Origin: Vitis vinifera | Lineage: Eukaryota; Streptophyta; Magnoliopsida; Vitales; Vitaceae | Direction of reading: 5' to 3' | Assembly: GCF_030704535.1 (NCBI RefSeq) | Contig: NC_081810.1 | Location: forward strand, 1,426,501-1,490,500 | DNA: 64,000 bases | In this document: positions 33,372-45,079 of the stretch, one piece after another | How the letters are laid out: the number at the start of each line of letters is the position of its first letter | Numbering within the stretch: position 1 is the first letter of the stretch | Notes under the pieces: generated by a model | Databases searched by the model: none | Seen by the model: the letters and a program-made list of their open reading frames with translations, nothing else | What the model was told of the DNA's origin: nothing | Made by a program: the position numbers and the translations under genes

Positions 33372-33489
33372 TAGGGTTTCAAATTTGGTTAATAGAAGAC
33401 TTTTAATTTTGGTTGAATTTAGTGTTTCTTTTTCTTGTTGAATTGTGGACCTAGGGTTTCGATTTTGTTGAATCGGGAATCTAGGGTTT
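33372..33489 (+). promoter_or_regulatory. Three telo-box motifs in the 5' leader
   Basis: TAGGGTTT at 33372-33379, 33452-33459 and 33482-33489. Such telo-box motifs are common near the start of plant genes for translation, ribosome or nuclear functions. Confidence 0.6.
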
Positions 33490-33538
33490 TTAGTTTGATT
33501 TCTTTGTGCGTCTTCTTTATTCGTTTTTTGATCGGAAA

Positions 33539-34654
33539 ATGAACGAACAGTTGAATCAATTTCATATGATGAATCAGCCTCAGGCTATGATGAATCGAAG
33601 CTACGGGCTCTGGCCGCAACAGAACCCTTCTCAGATTCTTAGGAACCCTAATTTCAATGTACCGAATCAGTCTATGGCGGTTCGTAACAATTGGAAGGGG
33701 AAGAACAAGGTTCCCGATAATCGGAAATCGGGAGGAGTCGGGTACAAACCTCCGACTCTGCAGGAATTGCAGTCGCAGAATCGGTTGAAGGCTAGGAGGT
33801 TTTACCACCCTAAGAAGAAGTTTAACAATCGATCTGCACCGTATGCGCCTAGGAACACGACGTCCTTTATAATTCGAGCAAAGAAGGCGGGTGGGATCGC
33901 ATCGCTGGTTTCGCCGTGTCCGGTGACGCCGGCGGTGTTGCCAACACCGGTTTTATCACCGTCGACGGAGGTTTTGGGGGATATGGCTAAGGAGGAGTGG
34001 GGTGTAGATGGGTATGGGACGATGAATGGCTTGATTAGGCTACGAGATGAAGCGGAGGTGAATGAGGAGGAGGAAGAGGAGGGAGGAGGATCGAGTGACA
34101 GTGATGTGGAGGAGCATGTGGAGGTGGAAAGGAGATTGGATCAAGATTTGAGTAGGTTTGAGATGATTTATCCGAATTATGGTGGGCTTGATTACAATCA
34201 TGTGTTGGAGAATAGGGTGGATGATCGAGATGCACATATACTGCAATTGGAAGAAGAAAATTTGACATTGAAGGAGAAGCTGTTTTTGATGGGGAGGGAA
34301 ATGGAGGACTTGAAGAGGAGGTTGCTGCGCTTGGAGAGAAGGAGCCAAGGATTGGAGGATGCTAATGAGGAGGTGGTGGAGAATGAATCGGAAAGTGAGA
34401 GTGGAGATAGAGATGACAATGCTATTATGCGTGAGAATAATGACGTGAATAATAAAGATGTTGTCAATAATGAAGATGTTGTGAATCACAAAGATGCTGT
34501 GAAAGTGAACAATGGTGAAGTGAACAACGAGGATGTTGCGCAAATGAAAGAGGACAATAACAATGAAGCAGCAGACAGTAGCGACCTCCAAATGGAGGAG
34601 CTTGCATCTGTGAGGAATGAAGTGATCGCGGAGGAGGACAGGGTCCAAGGATGA
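33539..34654 (+). CDS. Conserved plant protein with acidic region and C-terminal coiled coil, function unknown
   Basis: An intronless frame of 371 residues. I start at the ATG at 33539, because the 11 in-frame codons before it have no ATG. Residues 1-50 are Asn/Gln/Met-rich. Residues 51-117 are basic (KKKFNNRSAPYAPRN, IIRAKK). Residues 120-169 form a Pro-rich block that looks conserved (SLVSPCPVTPAVLPTPVLSP, then KEEWGVDGYG and GLIRLR). Residues 175-199 are acidic, and 231-278 form a heptad-like coiled coil (LQLEEENLTLKEKLFLMGRE). The C-terminus holds short repeats of the form NNxDVV. The mix of basic, acidic and coiled-coil parts suggests a nuclear or RNA-related scaffold, but that is inference. 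I recognise the Pro-rich block as plant-conserved but cannot name the gene. Confidence 0.85.
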   Translation: MNEQLNQFHMMNQPQAMMNRSYGLWPQQNPSQILRNPNFNVPNQSMAVRNNWKGKNKVPDNRKSGGVGYKPPTLQELQSQNRLKARRFYHPKKKFNNRSAPYAPRNTTSFIIRAKKAGGIASLVSPCPVTPAVLPTPVLSPSTEVLGDMAKEEWGVDGYGTMNGLIRLRDEAEVNEEEEEEGGGSSDSDVEEHVEVERRLDQDLSRFEMIYPNYGGLDYNHVLENRVDDRDAHILQLEEENLTLKEKLFLMGREMEDLKRRLLRLERRSQGLEDANEEVVENESESESGDRDDNAIMRENNDVNNKDVVNNEDVVNHKDAVKVNNGEVNNEDVAQMKEDNNNEAADSSDLQMEELASVRNEVIAEEDRVQG

Positions 34655-37600
34655 AGAAGGGGGGGACTAATGCAGTGAGAAGAGCATTGGCGATGGTGAC
34701 TTTACTCATTTGTCCCTCGTTGATGTAAGCCTCTTCTTAAATTTTTATCCCTTAATGTTGCTGACATGCTGAGATTGCAAATACTGGACATATGCCTTCT
34801 TATACTGCGTTTTGTTTACTTCTCCCCTCATTTGGCTCACTAATTTCCTTCATTTCTAGCTTATAGGATGTAGCATTTTGACTGTTTTTCCTTTTGGGTA
34901 GGTTGCTTCTGGTTGGTAGCTACATAGATATTATGTTTCCTTTGGTAAAGACAAATTTGTATGTTTTGCATATTATTTTTACTTTAAAACTTCAAAAGCA
35001 CTTCCAAGTCTGAAATGATAATTCTAGTGGCAGTACTAGTTCATTTGCTTAATGTCATGGAATATGCTCTCTCTATCTTTTTACGTTGTATGATAAATTT
35101 TATATTCTGTAAATGTTTACACTGCTTTAACCTCTCACCAGTTCAATTTGAATCATGGAGAGGACATGTCAATCTTGTTTTCTGTACCGTAGACTTCTTT
35201 GTCTTTTTATCTTTCTTTATATTATTTATTTATTTTTATTGCCTTGTATGGATCAAATAATTTATGCTTTCTGTGCATGGGAATCTTGTGCCTTATTTTT
35301 GAAACTTGAATAATCATGTAGCATGGTTTGTATTATGAGAATGAAATCCTTTCCAACATCTGAGGAGGTCTTAAAAAGTGTTCTATTCAAAATGTTTGAA
35401 TTCTAAATATGGATAATTGGGATGCTTCTGTCACTTACACGTGTAAGATTTTGAAGCAGAAGAGCCTTTGTTGGAGTACTCGACAAATGTTTGTACATTA
35501 GAGAATTCAATTCAGGTAGATTGGCTTGGTTATCAGTGCTCCTCAACTTTTTTGAAGGATAAGATAAGTCGCCGCAGGTGTATGATTTTACATGCCCTTT
35601 TCGTACTGTTTCCCTTGGGGCATTTGAGTTCATGGAGTGGTGCAGACATCTACAGATTTATTTTAACTCATATTTCTCTTTCAACTTGTAGACTGTTAGA
35701 TTTGGTCATCTCTTGTTACTGTAACAAAAATTGTCAAAAGCCAATAACGTGTTCAATGACATTTTGACTTAAGAGGGAGGTGTTCAGTAGTGAGCATTTG
35801 AGTTCATTTCCTATTCTTTGGTGGAGTCGTCTTCCCATTGCACCTTTTACAGAAATTATCAGGTGACTGTAGCTTTGTGCCTTAAAGAATTGCATTGCAC
35901 AATCTTATCTCTAAATTTTCATGCAAACTGCGATGTGAATTCTGAAGAATGTTGCTACTATTGTTATGCTACAAATGCACATTTTGTAAGACTTTCAACA
36001 TTGTATTGTGCGATGCATCTCCTTGGGTACTGTTGGTTATGCTTCATTTAAAGCACACATTTCCTCTCTGTAATCTTTTTGTATGCAATAGATGGGGGAT
36101 ATTCGATACTGACAATATTTCAAATCATCAGCATGGATATACGAAAATCTTTCTTCTTAAACTTGAAAACAAGCCATTTTTTGTATTTGAACAAAGGGAA
36201 AAGTTGGGTTACTATATTATGCTCATCTGTGTTGGGTTCAGGTGGGATGTGTGCTTATCCCAATTGTGATGTAGCCTCTCGGTAATTATTAATTGATTTT
36301 AAGGTGTTTGCCGGGTCTGAAGATCTTGATATTTGTTCTTATTTAAATAAATAGAAAAACATCTTAATATATGCTTTATGAAAATTGACTGGCTTGTGCA
36401 ATACCTGCTTGGGTGGTCCTATTGTCTTCTCAGAGTTATCACATTAATGAAATTAATATTCTTCAAAATACATAGCTGCTATTACTTACCTATCAAAAAA
36501 AAAAAAAGGAAAAAAGCATAGCTGCTATTAGTTAAAAATTGAAGTTTATCCGGAAAGCCCAGTATTCTATGCTGAAATTATTTCCAAATATCAGCATTTT
36601 AATTTTGTGTTTCAGCCAATGATTAACTGTGTGCCATTGATTGGTGTTTATAAAGATATTGTATATATTGCTGCTAAAAAAGAGCAGTAACAGACATGGA
36701 AGTATCAATCTTTGGCTGCAGCTTGAAGGGGTCTCAAGCAAGTGTTCATGAACCCCCCAACTGAATGACTACTATAACAGAAGCTGTTGATGTAGACCAG
36801 TGATGATTCTCTCATGCACTGAGAACTGCAATGGTATTTGCAAGGTGTTGGATTCATTGTTCTTTTATGTGCTTTTAGGTACATTACTTTTCCATTTCAT
36901 TCCATTTTTATCTGTTACTATTTTTATTTTATGTTGTTCATGTTGTGGGTTGATTTAGGTTCAGAGCCTGCAGTGACAGTTTGCTCCTTTGCATCACCTG
37001 TCTAGCATGAACGTCAATGAGGCCCCTATGCTGCTATTGACCTTGCAACCTCTTGGTCATTACTTCACCTAGTGGCAGCATGGCAATCTATTCCGAGTAA
37101 GTGCAGTGATCAGGTGCATGGGGTTGTATCTTTTCCCCACTCAATTTTTCTTGGATTGACCTTGGCCTCAGTTGAGTTTGGCTCTAATGGGCTTTAACAT
37201 CAAACCTATTCAAGTGGGAGAGAATGGAGTTACCTAGATTGGATTTGGGTTAGATTTTTCAACTACTGTTTCCTTTTCTTATGCTGTTTTACAGGCTATA
37301 TACTTGGAGCTAAAATTGGGTTTCATTTCAGTTGGAATTACATGTGACTCCAACAAGCTGAAATAGGTGTTATATTTCAACTGCAATGATATTTGGCTCA
37401 ACAATCTCAAGAGTTGTGCATTTTCAATGTGCCTACGGGATTGTTATCCAATAATATTGTTTCACACACAAACTATAGTTTTTTCAAATTTTAGGTATGT
37501 TAGGACCACTGCATTAGTTGAATTTTGATGTTGGCTATCTTTCCAAATGTGAAACTGGAAGCAATAGTAACATGAAACTAACTAGGGCCGATGTGGGGCG

Positions 37601-38428
37601 ATCTTAATATCGTCTAGGCCACTCTAGGACTATATGCGTCTATGCGATTCCAAACTAAATTTTTTGGAGTTCTTTGCAACTATGATTCTTAAGTGTGAAA
37701 CTGGGCTTGCTTGGTGTTTTGGGAGAAAAATGCGTGGCAGCAAGTCAATATAAAATTCATTTATGAGGAATTATGTCAGGTTGTTTTTTGAATTTAGCAC
37801 GTAACCATTTTTTATGCTGCTTTCTTTCAGTTTGTTGGAACACGTTTTCTTTTATTTGTGTAGCTGAGGTGTCCACGTTTCTTCTTCACAGCTGCCGCCT
37901 CTTATCATATGCTTGCTTCGGATGTTAGAAGATTGGTTTGGATTCACTTCTAAATCTGCAATTTGCTTCTTATGCGCAATAGAAGTTTTTGTTTTTGTTT
38001 GAAAAGTTACTAATTTCAAAAAGGAAAAAATGTGCAACAATGTTTAATAGGAGTTGGGTTTTGGCTATGTTCGGAAACAATAGAAGGAAAAGTAAAAGAA
38101 ATAGATAAAATAAAAAATAGATTTAAAATTAATAATTTCACTTATTTTAATTCATAAAAATATTAAATAATTTTAAAATATTTAATTTTTTTATTGATTT
38201 TAATTATATTTAATTTTTTTTGGCATTATCCATTATATAATCAAACAAGAAAATCTTTTTTTTTTTTCTTTGCATGGATCCAAATATTACCTTAATATAT
38301 TGTGGTCATTCCCGTTCCATAGAATATAAATAAAGTGGTACTGAGATTTATATTTATACTAAAATGTACAGAACGATAGAGCAATTTCTTCGTTCAAATG
38401 GATAAATGGATATATATTCGGGATCGGA
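34655..38428. other. 3' flank of the coiled-coil gene and intergenic DNA
   Basis: No convincing coding exon. The early part may be a long, possibly spliced 3' untranslated region, since donor- and acceptor-like sites and a non-coding texture of mixed composition run to about 37.4 kb. A MITE-like repeat lies at 38063-38293, followed by the 3' end of the fibrillin gene on the minus strand. Confidence 0.45.
38063..38293. mobile_element. MITE-like AT-rich repeat (atgtttggtt family)
   Basis: Starts ggctatgttcggaaacaata and contains the family core aaataaaaaatagatttaaaattaata and ttttaattatatttaat in short blocks. Endpoints approximate. Confidence 0.5.
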
Positions 38429-41400
38429 TCAGCCCACACGTAAATGGACGAAAGTAATATTTCTGAAACCTCGGGTGATTCTAATCTTGTCATCAGTGTA
38501 TCTGCAGTCATACATTTAATAATAAGAACAAAACATAAACATAACACTCTTTGAAAAGGGTAAGGAGAGGGTAAACTTACAGCAACTCTAAGTTGAACTT
38601 GCTTTCCATTTCCATTGGAAGCCCGACTGGGCCAGCCACGATGGCTGCATCATTCATTGTAACTTCATACGTGGTTGCTCCAGTTTTCCTGTGACATTCC
38701 AATCTCATGAGGACAATCCATCTAGGTGCAAATTCAATAGGTTGGCAATTAACTGGGTTCAGATATTAGAATAGCAGATTACCGCAATTAATTTATTCTC
38801 CGATATTTTCTTCCGGAAAAAGATAGAAGACTTCAAATTTGAGTATGTAAGCAAGTTTTTGTTTTTATTATTATTATTTTTTTTTAACTTTTTTGGGGAG
38901 GTAATTAAGCTGTGTATAATTCTGTTTAAAAATTCAAATATAAAAAAAAATGTATAATTATCCCTCTACTTATTTCCCCCGAAGATGTCATATCCTTGTA
39001 TAAGATGTAAAAGTTTTCATGTATTTTTTATATTTTTAATTATAAAAAATAATAATAATTAAGAACACTTTAAATTTATTTTAAAAAACAAACCTTAAAA
39101 TTATTTTTTATGTTTTTAAAATTAAAATATTATTTTGTGTTCTAAATAACAGAAAACAGATTCCAGCCAGCGTCTTTGTTTCTTTTCGGTAGCGTTATGG
39201 ATGAATACCGGTGTTGTTACTTGTCACAGATCATAATAAGACGCGATAGGAAAGGCAAGGTGTGTAGGCAAGGTGTGTTAAGTTCCTAGAAGGCAGACCA
39301 CAATTTTTGTTGGGGGTACCACACTACCACTCTATCATTAGTGTTGGTTGATTTAGTGGGCTACATTGCATTAAATCAAAGAAATGAAAGGATTGTAGCA
39401 ACTCACACGAATGTGCCGATCATGGAAAATCTGAACCCAAGCAAAATGTCCACCACAAACTTCAATTGTTCACCCTTCACAATCTATACAACAACAAAAC
39501 CAAGTATATCAGATATGAAAGAAACGAGGTGTTTAAGCCCAAAGCAAACGTCTACTTCTGTTCTCATACTCACCTGCGTCCCCATAAGGCCATTGGCAGC
39601 ATTTTCTAGCCAACTGTCTGTCTCTTGCTGCAGCAACACATGATGAGGTTAACTTGGGTCAGTTTATATTCTATCTAATCTTTGCCACATATCCATCTCA
39701 TTATCCTCTTCCTGAGCTACCATTATATTCTACGCACATCTTTCATGATTGGCTAACCATGTGCACCAAAAAGCATCACCGTTTCAAAGAGACTACAAGC
39801 ACGCAAACGATTCTATTAAAAAAAAAAAAATTGCTTTCTTAAATCAACTTTACAAATCTAGAGTTTATTTGTAAACGATTTTGATTAAAATGATATTTTT
39901 CTTAGAAATGCTTTTAAAGAGAATTAATCAGAACCCATTTGAGAATGATTTTATTTAAAACATTTTTAATATATAACGCCTTTATTAGAAATATTTTTAA
40001 GGAAAATCACTTGCATTTGAATATAAAAAAAATATTTAATAATATAGATATATATAGTAATTTAAAAAAAAAATCATACATCAAATAATTGTTTAAAAAT
40101 TATTTTTAAATAATTTTTCAGATTTTTAAAATTTTATCAAACACTAGAAAACGCTTTCAAGCTCAATTTTTTTGAGATTTGGAGATCCATTTTCATGTTT
40201 TATTCGTGTTTCTATCCTTCTCCCGTTTACTCCCAAACTCAATTTAATCTCATTAAAATATAAATGTTTTTTTTGTCATTCAGCTCTATCTAGAATCTCT
40301 GTCCTGGAATCTTCCTTTCTTCCAGTGAAAGAAAAACAAATGATACCTGGGAGCTCCAAATCATTTGCCATTCTCCCTCTAAGAGCTGTGGTTCACCTGT
40401 AGCCTTGTTCTGATTTAGGGAGATGAACTCATTAATTGCCTGTAAATGTCATTGCAGCAAGCTTATCAACATAGGTAAACAAGATCAAAACCATTAATTC
40501 ATAGCACCACTTGCTTCAATATATAAGATAAAAGGTTTGAATAGGCACTTATACCTCCATTACTCCTGTACCCTTGGAAATGACTGATAGAAATCTTTGT
40601 CTTGGTTCAGTGTTCTTTTGCAGAACAAACGTGGTGCCCTGCACTACAGAGACATTGCTGAATGTCTTTAATCCTTGGCAAATCACAAGCAATAGAAGTG
40701 CTTGAACCAAAGTTTGAGGGAAAGTACGATCGTAGGCTTAAAATTCGAAAAATGGAAAAAAAAAAGAAAAAAAACTGATAAACAAAGAAAAATAAAGCAT
40801 AGATTTAAGCTTAATAAATTTTTCTAATGTGCTTCTCTATTTTTATTTTATTTTTCTCTTCTTTTTCACCTATACAAAGAATGAAGATTTTGAAAATATA
40901 TAAGCTTTTAAACAATCTTGGTTATATTTCCATGATCTTATATATACGTGCTGGGCGTACATAAAAATATTTATATTGCATTGCTACATGAAGAGTAGAG
41001 TGATGGAGAAGAAGTTAAGTTAGTATTCTTGGAGTTATCTAGCTGTCTATTTACCTTGTTTCCTCTTGAGATACGAAGATTTCCAGATTGTGACAAATAT
41101 GTAGTGTCTAACCAACCCTTTGCTTCGTCTCCTAGAAGCCTAAACGGCACTGGATATGGAACCTTAAATGGCAAAAATTTGAAAGAAAAGGCTGCTCTAT
41201 CAAACCGGAAAAGGATCCGCTTTCCATCTTTAATTGATGCTGCTGCCTAAATGGAAAGAGAAGATGCATATTGTAAGAAAAATAACATCAAAATATGCAT
41301 TAATTAAAATTCTACAGCATAAAAAGAATGAAAATTATTAGTTCAAACTTCAATTGTTCAACATACTACAGTATAACATTAACATATTCTTTATGGATAA

Positions 41401-44400
41401 ATAGTTGCCAAAGTAGCCAATTCAGCTCAATTGACAATTCATTAATGACAGGCTTTTGCTACAAGTAATAACAGAAAGAAAAAAGAAATATATATATATA
41501 TATATAAAGCCCAGTCCAACTCAGGTTGTGAAGAGTTTCAAAAGTAACAGGGAAGAAAAGGCAGATTAGTTTTCAAAATCTATCATGGAGCTTGGGTTGG
41601 AAAAGTTTGTTTTGCCATTACAAAACTCCATACAGCTCTGCCCAAGCAAAATTCTTGGTGACTAAAAGGCTAAATGAGCATGAGGCTATGCACATATTGA
41701 ACATATGCAGGCTGGAGCCACCACACCTCTACCAAATGATTTCCCAAGAAATCATATAATCCTATAAAGGAAAAAAAAAGGGCACTAGACTACTTAAATG
41801 ACCAAAACCAATTGACCTATGGTATGACACCACGATACCGGCTGTGTGAAAGATATTAACCAACCTGGAAACATAAACTCTGGCCAGGAATTCATTTTAC
41901 AATGAAGATTTAATTCCCCAACATCAAATAGATAAACCAAAAGCACTATGAAAATGTACATATCCAAGTTCCTATGACTACTTTCTCTTTGAAGGACTAT
42001 ATGCACATAATGCCATCATCCCCCCCAAAATATGAGCCAGCAAAAATTGTTCTAGTAACACTCAAATACAACAATCTCATACCTCTACTTTTAGCTCGCC
42101 TATTGCTTCAGAGAATCTTACGATATTGGACACACGTGGGTCATCTGTCCGAAGGTATACCTCTTGAAAGACATTGAAGTTGTCAACTCCCACAAATGTT
42201 CTCTACAAAAATATACAAAGCATGAGAATGTATGAAAGAAAGATATTCAATTTATTCATAGAACATTATCAAGCCTGCTTTAGAGAATCATTTAAAAATT
42301 AAAACAAATTTTCTAGCTATTCATGGGGTGTTACTTAAGAAACGAATATGTCATTGATCTTATGAAGAACATGTGTATTTCTCTTAATTTACATTGGTGG
42401 TGGCTTCTCTGCGCTCCTTTTGGTAAATTTCTATCATCTATCAGAAGGAATATAAAAACAAAGTTGTGGAGAAATTTAGAGTTGCTTGTAAAAATTAACA
42501 AGATATTGACTAAAACCATAATGGTACTCTGGTAGAAGGTATAGAACCTATATACCTATATTTTGAGCCAAGTATCTTGAATACAATAAGATGGAGCGAG
42601 GAATATAGAAATGCAGTTTGGAAGTTGCTACTGGCATTACATTCTCTCCCTCTAAATTAAGCAGTGGCTGCCTCATGTTTGGAAATATCAAACAAATAAT
42701 GTAAGTTTCATCTTGTTTCTTGAGACACAATTGGAAACAGCTGCTTGGCTGCTGCATTAAACTCTCAATATTTCAGTTTCTCAAAAATTCATGGGCAACA
42801 AACACATATGCTTAGAACTTACAAGAACCATGAACCTTAGTAAATTATAGAACATAAGAAAGTTCACATTCACCAGAAATAATTTTAATATTGAACTAAA
42901 TAGGGATACAGAGAATGTAAAAACCTGAATTGGGGATGCAGTTCCGGGTCTTGTTGTGAACATTAACTGCCATCGACCTTCAATTAAACTAGAGCTTGTC
43001 TGCAGAGGTTCATTTTAAAACATATATTTCAGACATTCAAGATATGATTTCCTCTATATGAAAGGAGAATGATCACAATAATTATCAACTTTTCAATCAA
43101 ACCATAATCATTTAATTTCAATGTCAAAGGGGTCGGAGACAATCGGAAGCTCAATGTGTTAGCATTGTTTTGTGTATTCATGTTTTAACTAAAGTTTGAA
43201 AATCATCTGTCACACACCGGATCAGGCACACCTCCTAAACCTTCCAAAGCTTGCACTGCACTTTCAACATCCTGCAAAAGTTGCCATGGAATCAAACAAT
43301 CTTAGAATCCCTATCCAACTCTTGGTTACTTTAAAAAATAATTAGATAGGCCATATCATTAAAAATAGTAATCTTTTAAGTTATGTTTGGTTCTTGAAAA
43401 AATTAAGGGAAAAGGGAAGGAAAATAAAATAGAGAAAAAAAAAAAGTGAAAGAAAAATAAAATATAGATTTAAAGTTAATAAATTATTCTTATATGTTTC
43501 TTTAATATCATTTAGCTCATTTTTATTTTCCTATGTAAAGATCAAATAATTTAAAAACAAATAAATTTCTAATTAATTTTAATTATATTTACTTTTCTTT
43601 TGTATTTTTCATGGTAAACCAATTATTCTTAAAGTGTGTTTAGCAGTGATTATTAGAAGTGTTTTTAGTATTTCCACCCTTGAAAATATTTATTTTTCAA
43701 ATATTAGAAATACTATAAACACTTCCCATAATCACTGCCAAACACGATCTTAGTATTCCTCTATTTTCTAGGCAACCGGATGGAGAAAGAGACTCTAATA
43801 GGACAAATCACTACACAAATAAAATTCTTTCTCCATTTAATTTCAAAATCCAAAATTTTTTGTATCTTACCACCATTTTCCAAAAGAATATGTTACTGCC
43901 AAAGCCAAATCACATCTAAGAATACTTCCTGTCTTCTATTTTCCCTCTGTTTTTTCAGCAACAATCAGAGAAAAGACAAATTTAAATGCATCACAGCCTA
44001 ACAAAAAACCTTCATTCTATTTCAAATCCAATGTGAAATCCGTAACTTTAAAGAACATCATTATTGCCAATGCCAGACTGCAAAAAGCAACTTCGCGTTT
44101 CATTAATTTTTTTCCTCTGTTTTCCGAACAACCAAACAAACAAAAATTAAAACTCAAATACATCAAATTCTAAAACAGCATACTTTGAGAAAGCTGAGCG
44201 ACAGCAACCTCGGAATCAGCTCTTGGTTGCAGAGCTAACCTAGGAAAAAGGTAACAAAGACACAAGTCTAGCACAATTCTCACTGCATTTCATTTCAAAA
44301 TCCAGAGTGTCATCCGTTTTCCGTTACGTCCAAAATAAACGCCATCGGCAAAAGCCAAATCGTGAAAAAGATTTACATCCTCCTTAATTTTCCACCATTT

Positions 44401-44764
44401 TCTCATCTAACATAACAGCATAAAAAATATAAATAAATAAATAAAAAACAAATTCAATGACACCAAATCCACAACCAAACCACCAAATTCAAAAGCAACA
44501 TACACTGAGCTGCTGAGGAGACGCCGAGCGACCGCGACCTTGTATTCCGACGAGTGAATCGATAAGGCGATTCTCCGGTTCCGTGAAGGAGACCTGTGGC
44601 TGTTCGTCGACGAGAGACGAGGCCGGAGGGCGAAGAAGAAGAAGGTTTCTCCGATCGAAACGACACCGTTTAGAGGATTTGAGGACCGTTCTTGGAACGA
44701 AGACTGGTGAGAATGTGGGAAGTGGATTCAACTGAAACCCTAGATTTGCGATCTCAATCGCCAT
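38429..44764 (-). CDS. PAP12: Plastid-lipid-associated protein (fibrillin), PAP12/FBN10-like, 11 exons
   Basis: Plastid fibrillins bind lipids in plastoglobules and thylakoid membranes. Exons in transcript order: 44764-44504, 43271-43218, 42999-42925, 42202-42083, 41246-41055, 40638-40555, 40439-40347, 39627-39574, 39483-39407, 38688-38581, 38501-38429. They total 1191 nt, an open frame of 396 residues; all introns are GT-AG. The N-terminus (MAIEIANLGFQLNPLP, then many Arg/Ser) looks like a chloroplast transit peptide of about 45-60 residues. The domain has LIDSLVGIQGRGRSASPQQL, IEGRWQLMFTTRPGTASPIQ, EVYLRTDDPRVSNIV and PFKVPYPVPFRLLGDEAKGW. A second block, LLEGEWQMIWSSQ to ITRGFRNITFVHLRVG, repeats the EGxWQ theme. 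Length and blocks fit PAP12 (about 409 residues). The domain runs to the end with no broken exon. Confidence 0.93.
39830..40145. mobile_element. MITE-like repeat in a fibrillin intron
   Basis: AT-rich segment with aaatgcttttaaagagaatt and a matching inverse theme (gaaatatttttaaggaaaat), typical of short inverted-repeat elements. It lies between exons 8 and 7 of the fibrillin gene. Endpoints approximate. Confidence 0.35.
43380..43632. mobile_element. MITE-like AT-rich repeat (atgtttggtt family) in fibrillin intron 1
   Basis: Starts gttatgtttggttcttgaaa and includes the shared core atagatttaaagttaataaa and tctaattaattttaattata. It abuts the small MITE at 43632. Confidence 0.6.
43632..43751. 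mobile_element. 120-base MITE with long terminal inverted repeats
   Basis: The left arm aagtgtgtttagcagtgatt pairs with the right arm (cactgccaaacacgatctt on plus, aagatcgtgtttggcagtg reversed). The match extends through tattagaagtgtttttag / ataaacacttcccataatc. The whole element could fold into a hairpin. Confidence 0.8.
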
Positions 44765-44862
44765 TCTTCTACTTCACTGCTAATTCTTCTTCTTTCCTCT
44801 TCTCTGTGGCGGAGGCTTTGTGCTTGGAGGGAAAAAGATCTTTACTTGAATTGATTTTTTTA

Positions 44863-45079
44863 GCCACGTGGCTGGTTCTCAATCAACCACGTAAAAACTT
44901 TGGATGTTTTGTTATCCTTATGCTGTCATTCCTCACAGTTCCCTTGTGGCTGGCTGGATTCAAGGTTTGAAGGGCCTGTTTGGAAATGAAAGAAAGCGTT
45001 AAATAGACACTCAAAATGATTCAATTATTAATTATTAATTAAAACATGAATTTTCAATTTTGTCCCTTTTATCCACGTG
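44863..45079 (-). promoter_or_regulatory. G-boxes upstream of the fibrillin gene
   Basis: A perfect palindromic G-box (gccacgtggc, 44863-44872) lies about 100 bases upstream of the fibrillin start codon. A second CACGTG is at 45074-45079. G-boxes often confer light, stress or abscisic-acid response, which would fit a plastid fibrillin. Confidence 0.55.

Noticed and set aside
33506..33538. 11-codon N-terminal extension of the coiled-coil protein
   Set aside because: It would start at GTG. The first ATG in frame is at 33539, so the leader is treated as untranslated.
35468..36285. Several short overlapping frames downstream of the coiled-coil gene
   Set aside because: Low coding quality and no shared family motif. 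More likely untranslated or intronic sequence.
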